A stretch of DNA of 32,890 bases from a bacterium (GCA_016931355.1 JAFGEX010000186.1:1-32890), one strand, 5' to 3'. Positions 8,742 through 19,157 are shown, counted from the first letter of the stretch. Notes: generated by a model from the sequence alone, not told the origin. A program made the numbers and translations.

Positions 8742-10637
8742 ATGTGCGGTTTGACGGGTGTCTGTGGTGTGATACAAGCAGACCAAATGAATCAAATCGT
8801 CAGGATGATGGAGCTGATACGCCACAGAGGTCCTGACGGACATGGGATTATGGGATTGACCCGGGAGAAGTGTTTATGCAGGAAAACAAGACGAGGCCCC
8901 ATTCTTCCTGTTGAATTCCCCCATGTTGGAGAGGCCGGAACACTTTTAGGCCATGTCCGTCTTGCCATTCTTGACCTATCCGATTCCGGACTGCAGCCGC
9001 TGTCTTGCCCGGAAAACAAGGCGTGGATCATCTTCAATGGGGAAATCTATAACCATGTTGAGTTGCGAAGGGAGTTGACCGCTCTAGGGCATTCATTCCG
9101 CACTCGAAGCGATACCGAAGTGCTCCTGGCTGCCTATCTGGAATGGGGCCCGAAGATGTTCAGTCGGCTGGACGGGATGTATGCTTTTGCCATTGCGGAT
9201 GCGCATCATCAAACTCTATTTTGCGCACGGGATCGTTTCGGTGAAAAACCATTTTATTATTGCATTCATAACGGATCATTCTGGTTTGCATCCGAAATCA
9301 AGGCTCTTCTTGCCATCATGCGTTTCTGCAAGGCGAATTTGCATTCCCTTGCATCCTACATGGTCAATAGCAAGACCCACTTCGGCGAAGAAACCTTTTT
9401 TTCGGATATTCACCAACTGCCCGCGTCTTGTTGGATGGAAGTTCCCTGGCAGAAGCCGAATGAATATAAAATCACCCGGTACTATCAACTATCCGACTCG
9501 AACATCAATCATCACACGGATGATTTGATATCCGCGTTCAGAGAACATCTCACCCATTCCGTGAAATTGCGTTTGCGTGCGGATGTGCCCGTTGGCTCAT
9601 GCCTCAGCGGCGGGCTTGATTCCTCGTCAATCGTTTCGATCTCCTTGCGGGCATTGGAGGCCCATCGCTCCCTTTTTCACGCGTTCACGGCAATCCCCGA
9701 TGTCCCCGGATACAGTGAGCTGAGTTGGGCCGGCCAGGTCATGGAAAACAAGCGCGGTTTTCTTCACGAAGTTCATATTTCGGCCGAGAATTTGGTGTCA
9801 GACCTGGACGATTTCCTTTACTGCCAAGACGAACCCGTATCCGGATTGAGTGTCTATCTCCAATATCGCGTGATGAAGGCGGCGAATGAACATCACATCC
9901 CGGTCTTATTGGACGGACAAGGCGGCGATGAGTTGCTACTGGGTTATGAACGCCTGTACGCCTTGTATTTGCTGCAAACCCTGTTCACGGGCAACATCAA
10001 CAAAGCCACACACGAATTCCACCAATTTACCAAAAATGGTTCCATCGCCCCTTCCCGGCTTGCTGCCTTATTGATCTATTCCATCCCGCCTATGCGCCGA
10101 TATTGGCGTTCATTGGGTTACAGCGGTTACCTGATACCCGAAATCAGCAATCTGATCAGTGAAAACGATCCGCGGTCATTGAATATTTTTGAGGCGCAGC
10201 GGTATGAAATTCGGGTCGAACCCTTGCCGGAATTGCTCAGAGTGGAAGATCGCAATGCCATGCGGTTTGCCGTCGAAACACGCCTTCCGTTTCTGGACCA
10301 TAAAATAGTCGAATTCTGCCTGCAGTCACCGATTCAATGCAAGCTGAATCAAGGATGGACCAAATGGATGTTGCGAAAGGCCATGGATGGAATCATGCCT
10401 TCACCCATCACCTGGCGCAAAGATAAAAAGGGATTTGAATCCCCGGATCGAATATGGATGGATCATTTGAAGGAAGAAATGAAACAAATACTCGGAAAAT
10501 CCTCCTTGTCTGCTGATTTATATTTGAATCGGGATCTCTGGCATACCCATCAGAATTTGATTTCCAGGAATCCCAAATTAGCCTGGAGGATGTTTTGCCT
10601 GGAAAAATGGATGCATCTTTTTCATGTCGGATTGTAA
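8742..10637 (+). CDS. asnB: Asparagine synthase-like amidotransferase, copy 2
   Basis: MCGLTG, RHRGPDGHG, FNGEIYN, SGGLDSSS, LDGQGGDELLLGY. Confidence 0.93.
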   Translation: MCGLTGVCGVIQADQMNQIVRMMELIRHRGPDGHGIMGLTREKCLCRKTRRGPILPVEFPHVGEAGTLLGHVRLAILDLSDSGLQPLSCPENKAWIIFNGEIYNHVELRRELTALGHSFRTRSDTEVLLAAYLEWGPKMFSRLDGMYAFAIADAHHQTLFCARDRFGEKPFYYCIHNGSFWFASEIKALLAIMRFCKANLHSLASYMVNSKTHFGEETFFSDIHQLPASCWMEVPWQKPNEYKITRYYQLSDSNINHHTDDLISAFREHLTHSVKLRLRADVPVGSCLSGGLDSSSIVSISLRALEAHRSLFHAFTAIPDVPGYSELSWAGQVMENKRGFLHEVHISAENLVSDLDDFLYCQDEPVSGLSVYLQYRVMKAANEHHIPVLLDGQGGDELLLGYERLYALYLLQTLFTGNINKATHEFHQFTKNGSIAPSRLAALLIYSIPPMRRYWRSLGYSGYLIPEISNLISENDPRSLNIFEAQRYEIRVEPLPELLRVEDRNAMRFAVETRLPFLDHKIVEFCLQSPIQCKLNQGWTKWMLRKAMDGIMPSPITWRKDKKGFESPDRIWMDHLKEEMKQILGKSSLSADLYLNRDLWHTHQNLISRNPKLAWRMFCLEKWMHLFHVGL

Positions 10638-11841
10638 AACAAAGAAACTCAAAATTGTTTTTATTTCGGATGGTTACCCCACCGATTATCATCCCATGAA
10701 TAATGTTTATCTGCACAGAGCGATAAAAAATCTAGCCCAATTCGTTCAGGCTTCCGTCGTTCATCTGCGCGCATGGAAGCCGGGCCGGGCCATGCTCGAA
10801 TCCAGACAATGGGAAGGTATTCCTGTTCTCTCCATGGCCATTCCCCAGCTCCCTTTGCGAAGCAGTCTGCACCTCAATATCCGGCTTTTAGCCAAACTCG
10901 GCTATCCTTTGGCAAACCAAACCTTGACAGAGGCGGATTTATTACATTCAACCGGGATTTATCCGGCGGGATATATCACCAGCCACTGGTCCCAGCTGTT
11001 GAAAAAACCCCATGTGACTCATGCAGTGGGCAGCGATGTCAACATGTTCCTGCCCAAGGCACGCTGGTTACGGCGGGAGAGAAGTTGGCTGGACGAGATA
11101 AACGGCGTCGCCTGTGTCAGTCAGGCGATCAAATCGAAGGTAATGCTTCTGGACAACAACCTGCCAAACGTCCGCGTGATCTATAGGGGGATTGATACGG
11201 ACCAATTCTCCCCGCAGGGGCCTGCGGAAGGCCCGCAGGCGAGACAACCCGCGACTCGTTTCTTCTATCTGGGTGGATTTCAGACCTGGAACAAGAAGCG
11301 CTTTGATGTTTACAACGTCAAGGGTGGGCATGTTTTGCTGGAGGCCTGGAGCAGGGTGGAAGCGCAACTCGGGGAAAGCAGCCTGGTCATTTCCGGGCAC
11401 GGCATTCATCCCGACCGTCTCAAGTCATGGATCGGATCACTGAAAAGACCGGAAGCGGTCTTCTTCCTTCCTATGATTACGCCGGTATTGGTCCCAAACT
11501 TTCTGCGCGCATGCGATATCGTCGTCATTCCGAGTCTCAGTGAAGGATTGCCCAACCTAGCCTATGAGGCACAGGCATGCGGGCGTCCGGTTTTGGCATC
11601 GGATGCGGGCGGGATACCCGAAGCGATTGTTCATGGCGATACGGGACTCCTTGTTCCCAAGGGCGATTCGAAGGCCTTGGCGGATGCGATGCTTTGGTTT
11701 CATTTGCATCAGAAAGCAGTGGCCCGGATGGGCGCCAACGCCCGCCGGCATGTGCGTGATCATTTTTCCCTGCAACGGGCGGCGCTTGAAATGCTGTCAT
11801 TATTCGATGCTGCCATCCAGCATCATCATTCCTCCTCATGA
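10624..11841 (+). CDS. Glycosyltransferase family 4
   Basis: VIPSLSEGLPNLAYEAQACGRPVLASDAGGIPEAIVHGDTGLLVPKGDSKALADAM, classic GT4 E-x7-E region. Confidence 0.92.
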   Translation: MSDCKTKKLKIVFISDGYPTDYHPMNNVYLHRAIKNLAQFVQASVVHLRAWKPGRAMLESRQWEGIPVLSMAIPQLPLRSSLHLNIRLLAKLGYPLANQTLTEADLLHSTGIYPAGYITSHWSQLLKKPHVTHAVGSDVNMFLPKARWLRRERSWLDEINGVACVSQAIKSKVMLLDNNLPNVRVIYRGIDTDQFSPQGPAEGPQARQPATRFFYLGGFQTWNKKRFDVYNVKGGHVLLEAWSRVEAQLGESSLVISGHGIHPDRLKSWIGSLKRPEAVFFLPMITPVLVPNFLRACDIVVIPSLSEGLPNLAYEAQACGRPVLASDAGGIPEAIVHGDTGLLVPKGDSKALADAMLWFHLHQKAVARMGANARRHVRDHFSLQRAALEMLSLFDAAIQHHHSSS

Positions 11842-13016
11842 CGGAAACAATTTGGCGGGAAAGCAATATATCGCATATTTGTCATATAACGACCAATCAT
11901 CCGCCGTTTGATACGCGGATTTTTTACCGGGAGTGCCTCTCGCTCAGAGCGAGCGGCTATCAGGTTTCATTGGTGGCGCCCCACAGTCGTCGGCAGCGCG
12001 TCAACGGCGTCTCCGTTATACCGCTGCCCGTTTCAAAGTCGGTCGTCTACAGGCGATTATTCATGACGCGGACGGCCGCACGGATCGCATCCCGTGAGAG
12101 GGCGGATTTGTATCATTTTCATGATCCTGAGCTTATCCCGGCAATGCAGTGGCTTGCGAGACGCACCCGCAGACCCGTCGTTTGGGACGCTCACGAGAAT
12201 TATGCTGACACCATTCCCCATTTCAATGTCCTGGGGACACCCCTACTCAGCCGGGCCGGGGGTATCTGTTTTGATAAACTGGAGATTGCCGCCTGCCGAA
12301 GTGATTTCTCCGGCGTCGTGACCATTACCCCCGAAATGGCTAAACGTTACCGTTCCCGGGGAATTCGGACCTGCGAGCTCGGGAATTACAGCGATATTCG
12401 CCTGATCCCTTTTCCCCCAACGGTCAAGCGCTGCAGCCGGCCGCGCTTTATCAGCATCGGGGGACATTTCAAGGACCGGGAGGTAATGCAGATTGCGGAT
12501 GCGTTCTGTGCTTTAAGACGGAGGATGTCCTGCGAAATCGCGTTTTGGGGGTTTTTTCAACCGGCCGATTTTGAGGATACCATGCGGTCGTTTTTTAGTG
12601 CGAGGGGCATTGCCGAGAACGATGTGACCATCGGCGGTCCCTATCCGTGGATGAGCCTCGTCAGAGATTTGATTCCAACCGGCTGGGTCGGATGCTGTCT
12701 GATCAATCCGAGGGATCGATGTGGCATACAGGCGATCCCCAACCGCCTTTTTGAATACTGGTCTCTCGGAGTCCCCGCCGTCGTATCGGCGGGGACCGAA
12801 GCGGCGCGTTTTGTGCGGGAGACAGGCGGCGGGATGGTCATTGAGGAAAATAGTTCGAGGGCGATTGCCGAGGCATTCAAAAAATTTGCCCTGCATCCGA
12901 TGCTCGTCGAACGGATGGGAAAGGCCGGAAGGAAGGCTGTTGAAAAAAAGTACAATTGGCAAAGTTCATTTCCTGCCCTCCTGAATTTATACGCCGATCT
13001 CGGCGTGTTTCCATGA
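11838..13016 (+). CDS. Glycosyltransferase (GT4-like, GT-B fold)
   Basis: HICHITTNHPPFDTRIFYRECLSLRASGYQVSLVAPH N-terminus; PNRLFEYWSLGVPAVVS C-terminal motif; overlaps previous stop. Confidence 0.85.
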   Translation: MTETIWRESNISHICHITTNHPPFDTRIFYRECLSLRASGYQVSLVAPHSRRQRVNGVSVIPLPVSKSVVYRRLFMTRTAARIASRERADLYHFHDPELIPAMQWLARRTRRPVVWDAHENYADTIPHFNVLGTPLLSRAGGICFDKLEIAACRSDFSGVVTITPEMAKRYRSRGIRTCELGNYSDIRLIPFPPTVKRCSRPRFISIGGHFKDREVMQIADAFCALRRRMSCEIAFWGFFQPADFEDTMRSFFSARGIAENDVTIGGPYPWMSLVRDLIPTGWVGCCLINPRDRCGIQAIPNRLFEYWSLGVPAVVSAGTEAARFVRETGGGMVIEENSSRAIAEAFKKFALHPMLVERMGKAGRKAVEKKYNWQSSFPALLNLYADLGVFP

Positions 13017-13127
13017 TCCCGTCGGTGAACGGCGTGTCGTCTTTCATGCCCCCTCGAAATGAAGCCGGCGTTTCGGCCACCCTGCAACCGATGATTCGCG
13101 TTCAATCTTGATGGGTAGAGGATTCCG

Positions 13128-15026
13128 GTGTGCGGCATTATCGGCATTTGTAAGTCCCAAGATTTCCCGCTTTCGTCCTCCACGCTGTACGGTTCTCGCG
13201 ACAGGGTGGCGCACCGCGGTCCTGACGATTCGGGGTCCGTTCTGCTCAGCCGCCAGGAAGGCGTCTGGGAAGAAGCCCAAGGCGATGCAGGGAATTGGCA
13301 GGTCGGCCTGGCGTTCCGGCGGTTGGCCATTCTAGATCTGAGTCCGGCCGGCCGGCAGCCGATGTCATACCGGAATAGGTATTGGATTGTCTGCAACGGA
13401 GAAGTTTTCAATTTCGTGGAGCTTCGGGACGAATTGAAGCAACTCGGCCATGACTTTCATTCCCGGTCGGATACGGAGGTGATACTCGCCGCTTATGCCG
13501 AATGGGGAAGGTCTTGCTTCAAGAAATTCCGCGGAATGTGGGGAATGATGATATTGGACGCCGTCAGGAACGAAGTGGTCCTGTGCCGGGACCGTCTCGG
13601 CATCAAGCCGCTTTATTTCTGGCAGCGCCGGAATATGACGGCTGTTGTATCGGAAATCAAACAGCTGATCGAACTTCCCGGTTTCCGGGTAAAAATGAAC
13701 ATCCGGGCGGCGTCCGATTTCCTGTCTTCAGGCTATGAAAATCCCTCCCACACCTTTTTTGATGCCGTCCATCCCATACCGGCTGGGACTTCGCTCTCGA
13801 TCAATCTGACGGATCTGAATCAAACCATACCGGAACCCTATTGGCATCCTGAACGGATTACCATCAGTATCCACGACAAAACAGAAGCCGGCCGTTTATT
13901 TACGGACAAACTGACGGAAAGTGTTCAAATTCATCTGCGCAGCGACGTTCCCGTCGGTTGTGCTTTGAGCGGCGGACTGGACTCTTCTTCCATTGCCGCG
14001 CTTGTCCATCAATTGCATCAGGGGCGTTCGAGCACTTTACATTCGTTCACCTCCACTTTCCCCGATACGGATATTGATGAAAAGGAATTTGCGGATGAAC
14101 TCGCCAGGCACATCCCTTTGAACCAGCATTTTGTCACGCCCGATCCGAAGACCTTTCTGCAGGATCTTGATCGATTTGTGTGGATCCATGATGAACCGGT
14201 TGGCAGTCTTTCTATATATGCCAGTTATTGCCTGGCCAGGCTTACCCGCCATCATCATATCCCCGTGACGTTGAATGGACAGGGGGGAGATGAAATCCTT
14301 TCGGGATATTGGCAAACCTATTTTCTTTATCTCAGAGAACTTATCAAACATTGGAAATGGCCGACTGTTGCACGGCATTATTGGGGCTCCGTTTTTTTTC
14401 ACGGGAATCCCGAATTGATCCGCCAGACACCGGTCATGTTCAGGCGGTACCGAGAGCGGGATAGATGGAGAGATCGAATTCGATTTTTTAAGAACGTCGA
14501 ATTCCCCCTCTCGGAGACGTTCAACCAAATGCTTTCTCTTCAAGGGCAGGAGCGCCGGGTCTATGAGATCCGAAAGATGTTCCTGCCCAGGCTCCTCAAA
14601 TGGGATGACCGCAACTCCATGGCTTTCGGTGTTGAAGGCCGCTATCCTTTCCTGGACCACGAGTTGATCGAGCTGTGTCTATCTTTCTCCCCGGAATCCC
14701 TTTATCAGAACGGGTGGGTCAAATGGCCGATGAGGGTTGGTTTGGCTGGCCTGCTGCCTGAAAAAATCCTCAAAAGACGGGTCAAATTGGGCTTTGAAAC
14801 GCCTCAGAATGAATGGCTCCGCTATTCACTCCGGCCATCCCTCGAAGACTGGATGAGACAGGATCATCCGATTCACTCGATCCTTGATCCGTCCGCCATC
14901 CGGGAATTGGCTCAATCCGTCTGGAATGCGCGGCGCGCGGACGAGGAAACGGGACAGGCCTTATTCCGGATGTTCATTTTCGACCGATGGCTCGAACGGT
15001 TCGGCGTGGATTGTTCCTTTTCGTAG
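13128..15026 (+). CDS. asnB: Asparagine synthase-like amidotransferase, copy 3
   Basis: GTG start giving (M)CGIIG; HRGPDDSG, CNGEVFNF, SGGLDSSS, LNGQGGDEILSGY. Confidence 0.92.
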   Translation: MCGIIGICKSQDFPLSSSTLYGSRDRVAHRGPDDSGSVLLSRQEGVWEEAQGDAGNWQVGLAFRRLAILDLSPAGRQPMSYRNRYWIVCNGEVFNFVELRDELKQLGHDFHSRSDTEVILAAYAEWGRSCFKKFRGMWGMMILDAVRNEVVLCRDRLGIKPLYFWQRRNMTAVVSEIKQLIELPGFRVKMNIRAASDFLSSGYENPSHTFFDAVHPIPAGTSLSINLTDLNQTIPEPYWHPERITISIHDKTEAGRLFTDKLTESVQIHLRSDVPVGCALSGGLDSSSIAALVHQLHQGRSSTLHSFTSTFPDTDIDEKEFADELARHIPLNQHFVTPDPKTFLQDLDRFVWIHDEPVGSLSIYASYCLARLTRHHHIPVTLNGQGGDEILSGYWQTYFLYLRELIKHWKWPTVARHYWGSVFFHGNPELIRQTPVMFRRYRERDRWRDRIRFFKNVEFPLSETFNQMLSLQGQERRVYEIRKMFLPRLLKWDDRNSMAFGVEGRYPFLDHELIELCLSFSPESLYQNGWVKWPMRVGLAGLLPEKILKRRVKLGFETPQNEWLRYSLRPSLEDWMRQDHPIHSILDPSAIRELAQSVWNARRADEETGQALFRMFIFDRWLERFGVDCSFS

Positions 15027-15031
15027 GCTGT

Positions 15032-15049
15032 CCCGTGCGAGGGCACGGG
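15032..15049. other. Intra-operonic hairpin after asnB-3
   Basis: CCCGTGC-gagg-GCACGGG, perfect 7-bp stem with no T-tract. Confidence 0.5.
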
Positions 15050-15134
15050 GGCTTGTTGATTCGTTGTTTCAAGAAATGAGAGTCCATACCCTGATATTGC
15101 CTGCTTCGGTGAACTTTTATCGTCGAGCCGAACC

Positions 15135-16370
15135 CTGAAAATTTTTCTCATCAATCATTATGCCGGCTCCATTCGCCACGGCATGGAATATCGGCCGTAT
15201 TATCTGGCGCGCGAATGGGTTCGGATGGGCCATGCGGTGGCAGTCGCTGCCGCGTCCGTCTCCCATGTGCGCACGCGAACTCCCGTGATCCGGGGGACCG
15301 TCACCCGGGAAACAATCGATGGAATCCGCTATTTCTGGTTAAAAACCCCCGATTATCAAGGGAACGGGATCGCCCGCGCGTTCAATATCTTCGTCTTTGT
15401 CGGTCGGCTTATGCAATATCGCAAACGGCTTTCGAGGATTGTCAGGCCGAATGTCGTGATCGCCTCCTCCACCTATCCGTTGGACATGGTGCCGGCGTAT
15501 TTCATCGCCCGGCTCTGCCGCGCCCGACTGCTCTTTGAAGTACATGATTTATGGCCGTTGTCGCCGATTGAACTGGGGTCCATGTCGAAGCGTCATCCCT
15601 TCATCCTGCTGATGCAAGGTGCAGAAAACTGGGCTTACCGAAAGGCTGAAATCGTCGTCTCCATGTTGCCCCATACCAGGGATCATATGGTTCAGCATGG
15701 AATGAAACCAGAGAAATTTGTCCACATTCCAAACGGAGTGGATGTTGAAGAATGGGGCGACGAACCGCAAGCGATGCCGGAAGAACACAAGCGAGCGTTG
15801 TCAGCCCTGAAGGCCAGGAGACATTTCCTGTTGGGGTATACGGGGGCGCATGGCCTGGCCAACGCTCTCGATTGTTTTATTGACGCCGCCTTTCAATTGC
15901 AGAAACATCCCGTGACGTTTGTACTCGTGGGGCAGGGACCCGAAAAGGACAGACTGAAGCGGAAGGTGCAGTCCAGGCAGCAAACCAATGTCATTTTCCT
16001 TCCACCGGTTGAAAAGAAAGCCATGCCCGACCTTCTTCAGGCGATGGATGCTCTTTATGTCGGACTGAAGGACGATCCATTGTTCAGGTTCGGAGTCAGC
16101 CCGAATAAATTGATGGATTACATGATGGCCGCAAAACCCGTCATCTATGCGATCAGGGCCGGAAACGATGCGGTGGCGGAAAGCCGGTGCGGAATCTCGA
16201 TCCCGCCGGAAAATCCGGGAGAGATTGTCCGGGCGGTCCTGAATTTCATGAGCCGGACGGCCGAATCCAGGAGGAAGATCGGCCGGAGAGGGAAGGCCTT
16301 CGTTTTGGCGAATCATGATTACAGGATCCTGGCGAAACGATTCCTCGTTTCGCTCGAACGGGCGGCTTGA
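15135..16370 (+). CDS. Glycosyltransferase family 4 (WbuB-like)
   Basis: In-frame extension upstream of the ORF-track ATG 15183 gives xKIFLINHYAGSIRHG-MEYRPYYLAREWVRMGH; the conserved N-terminus would begin at CTG 15135. C-terminal FGVSPNKLMDYMMAAKPVIYAI. Confidence 0.82.
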   Translation: MKIFLINHYAGSIRHGMEYRPYYLAREWVRMGHAVAVAAASVSHVRTRTPVIRGTVTRETIDGIRYFWLKTPDYQGNGIARAFNIFVFVGRLMQYRKRLSRIVRPNVVIASSTYPLDMVPAYFIARLCRARLLFEVHDLWPLSPIELGSMSKRHPFILLMQGAENWAYRKAEIVVSMLPHTRDHMVQHGMKPEKFVHIPNGVDVEEWGDEPQAMPEEHKRALSALKARRHFLLGYTGAHGLANALDCFIDAAFQLQKHPVTFVLVGQGPEKDRLKRKVQSRQQTNVIFLPPVEKKAMPDLLQAMDALYVGLKDDPLFRFGVSPNKLMDYMMAAKPVIYAIRAGNDAVAESRCGISIPPENPGEIVRAVLNFMSRTAESRRKIGRRGKAFVLANHDYRILAKRFLVSLERAA

Positions 16371-17062
16371 TGATCACCGAAAAGGATCGTATACGTTCTA
16401 TCTATACAGCCCGAAACGAACGACTGGCGGGCAGCGGGCGTTATTCGGTCTTTCATCCCGCAGGATTATTCATGGCTCAGCATCGGCAACGTGACGTACT
16501 TCGCCTGATGCGGCAAGAAGGTATTCTCCCGTTAAGCGGGAAAGACATATTGGAGGTTGGCTGCGGCGGTGGAGGTGTGTTGCAGGAGTATTTGATTTAT
16601 GGGGCGAGTCCCGGCCAATTGCACGGATGCGACCTGTTGTGCGAGCGTTTGCACGCCGCCCGTTCTCTGCTGCCGAACGTGGTGCTCACCGTCGCGGACG
16701 GTCAGTACCTTCCTTATGCCGCAGGGCTTTTCGACGTGGCCCTGCAGTACACGGTTTTTACATCCATTCTGGACGACGGGATCAAAGCCAATGTGGCGCG
16801 TGAGATGCTGAGGGTGATCCGACGCGGGGGGATCATCCTGTGGTATGACTTCTGGCTGAATCCGATCAACCAGCAAACCAAGGGCATCCGCAAGGCTGAA
16901 ATCCGCCGTCTCTTCCCGGGTTGTTCCTTCAAATTCCATCGGATTACCCTTGCGCCGCCGCTCGCGCGTAGGCTCGTACCGCTATCATGGATCCTGTGCC
17001 TCATGCTTGAGAAACTCAGGATTTTGAATACGCATTATCTGGTGGCGATTCGCAAGATGTGA
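16370..17062 (+). CDS. SAM-dependent class I methyltransferase
   Basis: DILEVGCGGGGVLQEYL motif I; VADGQYLPYAAGLFDVALQ; EMLRVIRRGGIILWYD; start is ATG 16367 or 16370. Confidence 0.85.
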   Translation: MITEKDRIRSIYTARNERLAGSGRYSVFHPAGLFMAQHRQRDVLRLMRQEGILPLSGKDILEVGCGGGGVLQEYLIYGASPGQLHGCDLLCERLHAARSLLPNVVLTVADGQYLPYAAGLFDVALQYTVFTSILDDGIKANVAREMLRVIRRGGIILWYDFWLNPINQQTKGIRKAEIRRLFPGCSFKFHRITLAPPLARRLVPLSWILCLMLEKLRILNTHYLVAIRKM

Positions 17063-17167
17063 GTTTAGAATGCGAACCGCAGGCCGTCATTGAAAAAAAT
17101 GAAGCCCCTTCGGTCCGATTCGCGGATCGTGACGGGTGCTTCCGGTCGCATCCGGCATGGTTGACCT

Positions 17168-18340
17168 TTGAAAAATCAGATTCGTAAAATCCCCTACGCC
17201 AGAATCGTCTGCGATGGCAACGAACAGAAGTACATCCGGGAAGTGCTTGACAGCGGGTGGCTGACCACGGCCGGGAAGTCTCACGAATTTGAGAGGCTTT
17301 TCTCGGAATCCGTGGGGGTGAAGCATGCGGTGTCCGTCAATTCCTGCACAGCGGCCATGCATCTGGCTCTCGAGGCGATAGGGATCAAGCCCGGGGACAA
17401 AGTGTTTGTCCCGACCATGACTTTCACGGCCACTGCGGAAGTGATTCGCTACATGGGTGCGGATCCCGTATTCTTGGATGTTGATTATGGGACCAGTCTG
17501 ATAACGCCTGAACTGTTGAAGGAGGCCGTTTCGGCGCACGCCGAAGTGAAAACCCTGGTGCTCGTCCATTACGGGGGCCAGGCTGCGGAAATGCTCGGAG
17601 AGAACGGCATTCTTTCGATTTGCAGGCAGCACGCCATCCGGGTGATTGAGGATGCCGCTCATGCCTTTCCTTCACGCGAGGGCGGCCGCATGGTCGGCGG
17701 GCTTGGAAAAGCCACGTGTTTCAGCTTCTACGCGAACAAAACGATCACCACAGGCGAAGGCGGTATGCTGTGCACGGATGATGAGGGGCTTGCGGAACGT
17801 GCCAGGATCATGCGTTTGCACGGAATCAACCGGGACATCTGGAGCCGGTATCTTGGGACCAGATCCGACTGGGCCTATGATGTGGTGGCGCCGGGTTTCA
17901 AATATAATATGCCGGATTTGAACGCGGCCGTGGGATTGGCCCAATTGGAGAGGGCGGAGGAGTACAGAACAGGACGGCAGCGCTGCGCCGAATACTATTT
18001 CAGGGAACTCGCACGGATCCCCTGCATCGACCTTCCAGTTCTGAGGGTGAATCCTGAAGACCATGCCTGGCATTTGTTCCCCGTCGTGCTGAAACCCGAC
18101 GCGCCGGTCGCGCGCGACTCTTTTATGGAAAGGATGTCGGAAAACGGCATTGGAACCTCCGTGCACTACAAACCGTTGCACCGGATGACCTATTACCGGG
18201 AGCGGTACGGATTAAAACCGGAAAACTATCCGGGCGCCGAAAAACGCTGGCAAGGATGCGTGTCCCTGCCCATCTATCCGAGCCTGACGAAGGGTGAGCT
18301 CGGGTATGTCTGTTCCGTCATCCGGAACCTTCTTGCATAA
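17168..18340 (+). CDS. DegT/DnrJ/EryC1 PLP-dependent sugar aminotransferase
   Basis: SVNSCTAAMHLALEA, FVPTMTFTATAEVIRYMGADPVFLDVD, EDAAHAFPS, CFSFYANKTITTGEGGMLCTDD (PLP lysine); TTG start. Confidence 0.93.
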   Translation: MKNQIRKIPYARIVCDGNEQKYIREVLDSGWLTTAGKSHEFERLFSESVGVKHAVSVNSCTAAMHLALEAIGIKPGDKVFVPTMTFTATAEVIRYMGADPVFLDVDYGTSLITPELLKEAVSAHAEVKTLVLVHYGGQAAEMLGENGILSICRQHAIRVIEDAAHAFPSREGGRMVGGLGKATCFSFYANKTITTGEGGMLCTDDEGLAERARIMRLHGINRDIWSRYLGTRSDWAYDVVAPGFKYNMPDLNAAVGLAQLERAEEYRTGRQRCAEYYFRELARIPCIDLPVLRVNPEDHAWHLFPVVLKPDAPVARDSFMERMSENGIGTSVHYKPLHRMTYYRERYGLKPENYPGAEKRWQGCVSLPIYPSLTKGELGYVCSVIRNLLA

Positions 18341-18933
18341 TGCCGCGATTTCTCGAGATTCTCATTGCCCTGGCCGGTCTTGTTCTTTTATCCCCGCTTT
18401 TCGTTCTGGCAGCGGTTCTCATTCCTCTTGAGTCAAAGGGGCCCGTTTTCTACAAAGCGGATCGCGTCGGCCGGGGCGGCCGAACTTTCGTTATATGGAA
18501 ATTTCGTTCCATGATCGTCAATGCGGATAAAGACGGCCCTGCAATCACCACGCGCCGGGATTCGCGCGTTACGGCAGTGGGTGCCTTTCTCCGCAGGACC
18601 AAGCTCGACGAATTGCCTCAATTGATCAATGTGCTTAAAGGCGACATGGGATTTGTTGGGCCCAGGCCTGAAGATCCCCGCATCGTTTCAAAATATAATG
18701 ATTTTCAAAAAGAAATCCTTCTGTTCCGGCCAGGAATCACAAGTCCTGCCAGCATTACGTTCCGGTCCGAGGAAGGCATGGTTCCGTCGGATGATTGGGA
18801 GAAGGCATATTTCAATCATATCCTTCCAAGGAAATTGGAAATGGACTTAGCGTACATGAAACAAGCGACCTTTTCAACGGATTTAAACGTAATGTTTCAA
18901 ACAATATTCAATTACAATAAAAACAATATATAA
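18340..18933 (+). CDS. Bacterial sugar transferase (PglC-like monotopic phosphoglycosyl transferase)
   Basis: GPVFYKADRVGRGGRTFVIWKFRSM, TKLDELPQLINVLKGDMGFVGPRPEDPRI; short single-domain form (197 aa). Confidence 0.92.
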   Translation: MPRFLEILIALAGLVLLSPLFVLAAVLIPLESKGPVFYKADRVGRGGRTFVIWKFRSMIVNADKDGPAITTRRDSRVTAVGAFLRRTKLDELPQLINVLKGDMGFVGPRPEDPRIVSKYNDFQKEILLFRPGITSPASITFRSEEGMVPSDDWEKAYFNHILPRKLEMDLAYMKQATFSTDLNVMFQTIFNYNKNNI

Positions 18934-19157
18934 AACCTGTATTTCCCCGAATATCCCAGGGGATATGAGTTGTTGGCTTCATCTCTATATTTTCCGTATT
19001 TTTCACTCATATATGAATTTGGATTTTATGACAAGCCGCAATTTCCTTCTTTTCAATTGAATCCTTGATTATATTCAATATGTTTTTTAACTTAAAAGTC
19101 ATACAGGAATGAGAATTGCTATTGTTTATAAGAGGTATGTGAAATATTCAAGAATGA

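Noticed and set aside
18951-18966. ATATCCC-ag-GGGATAT palindrome after the PglC-like gene as a terminator
   Set aside because: Stem is short and not followed by a T-tract; could be an operator but evidence is too weak to call.
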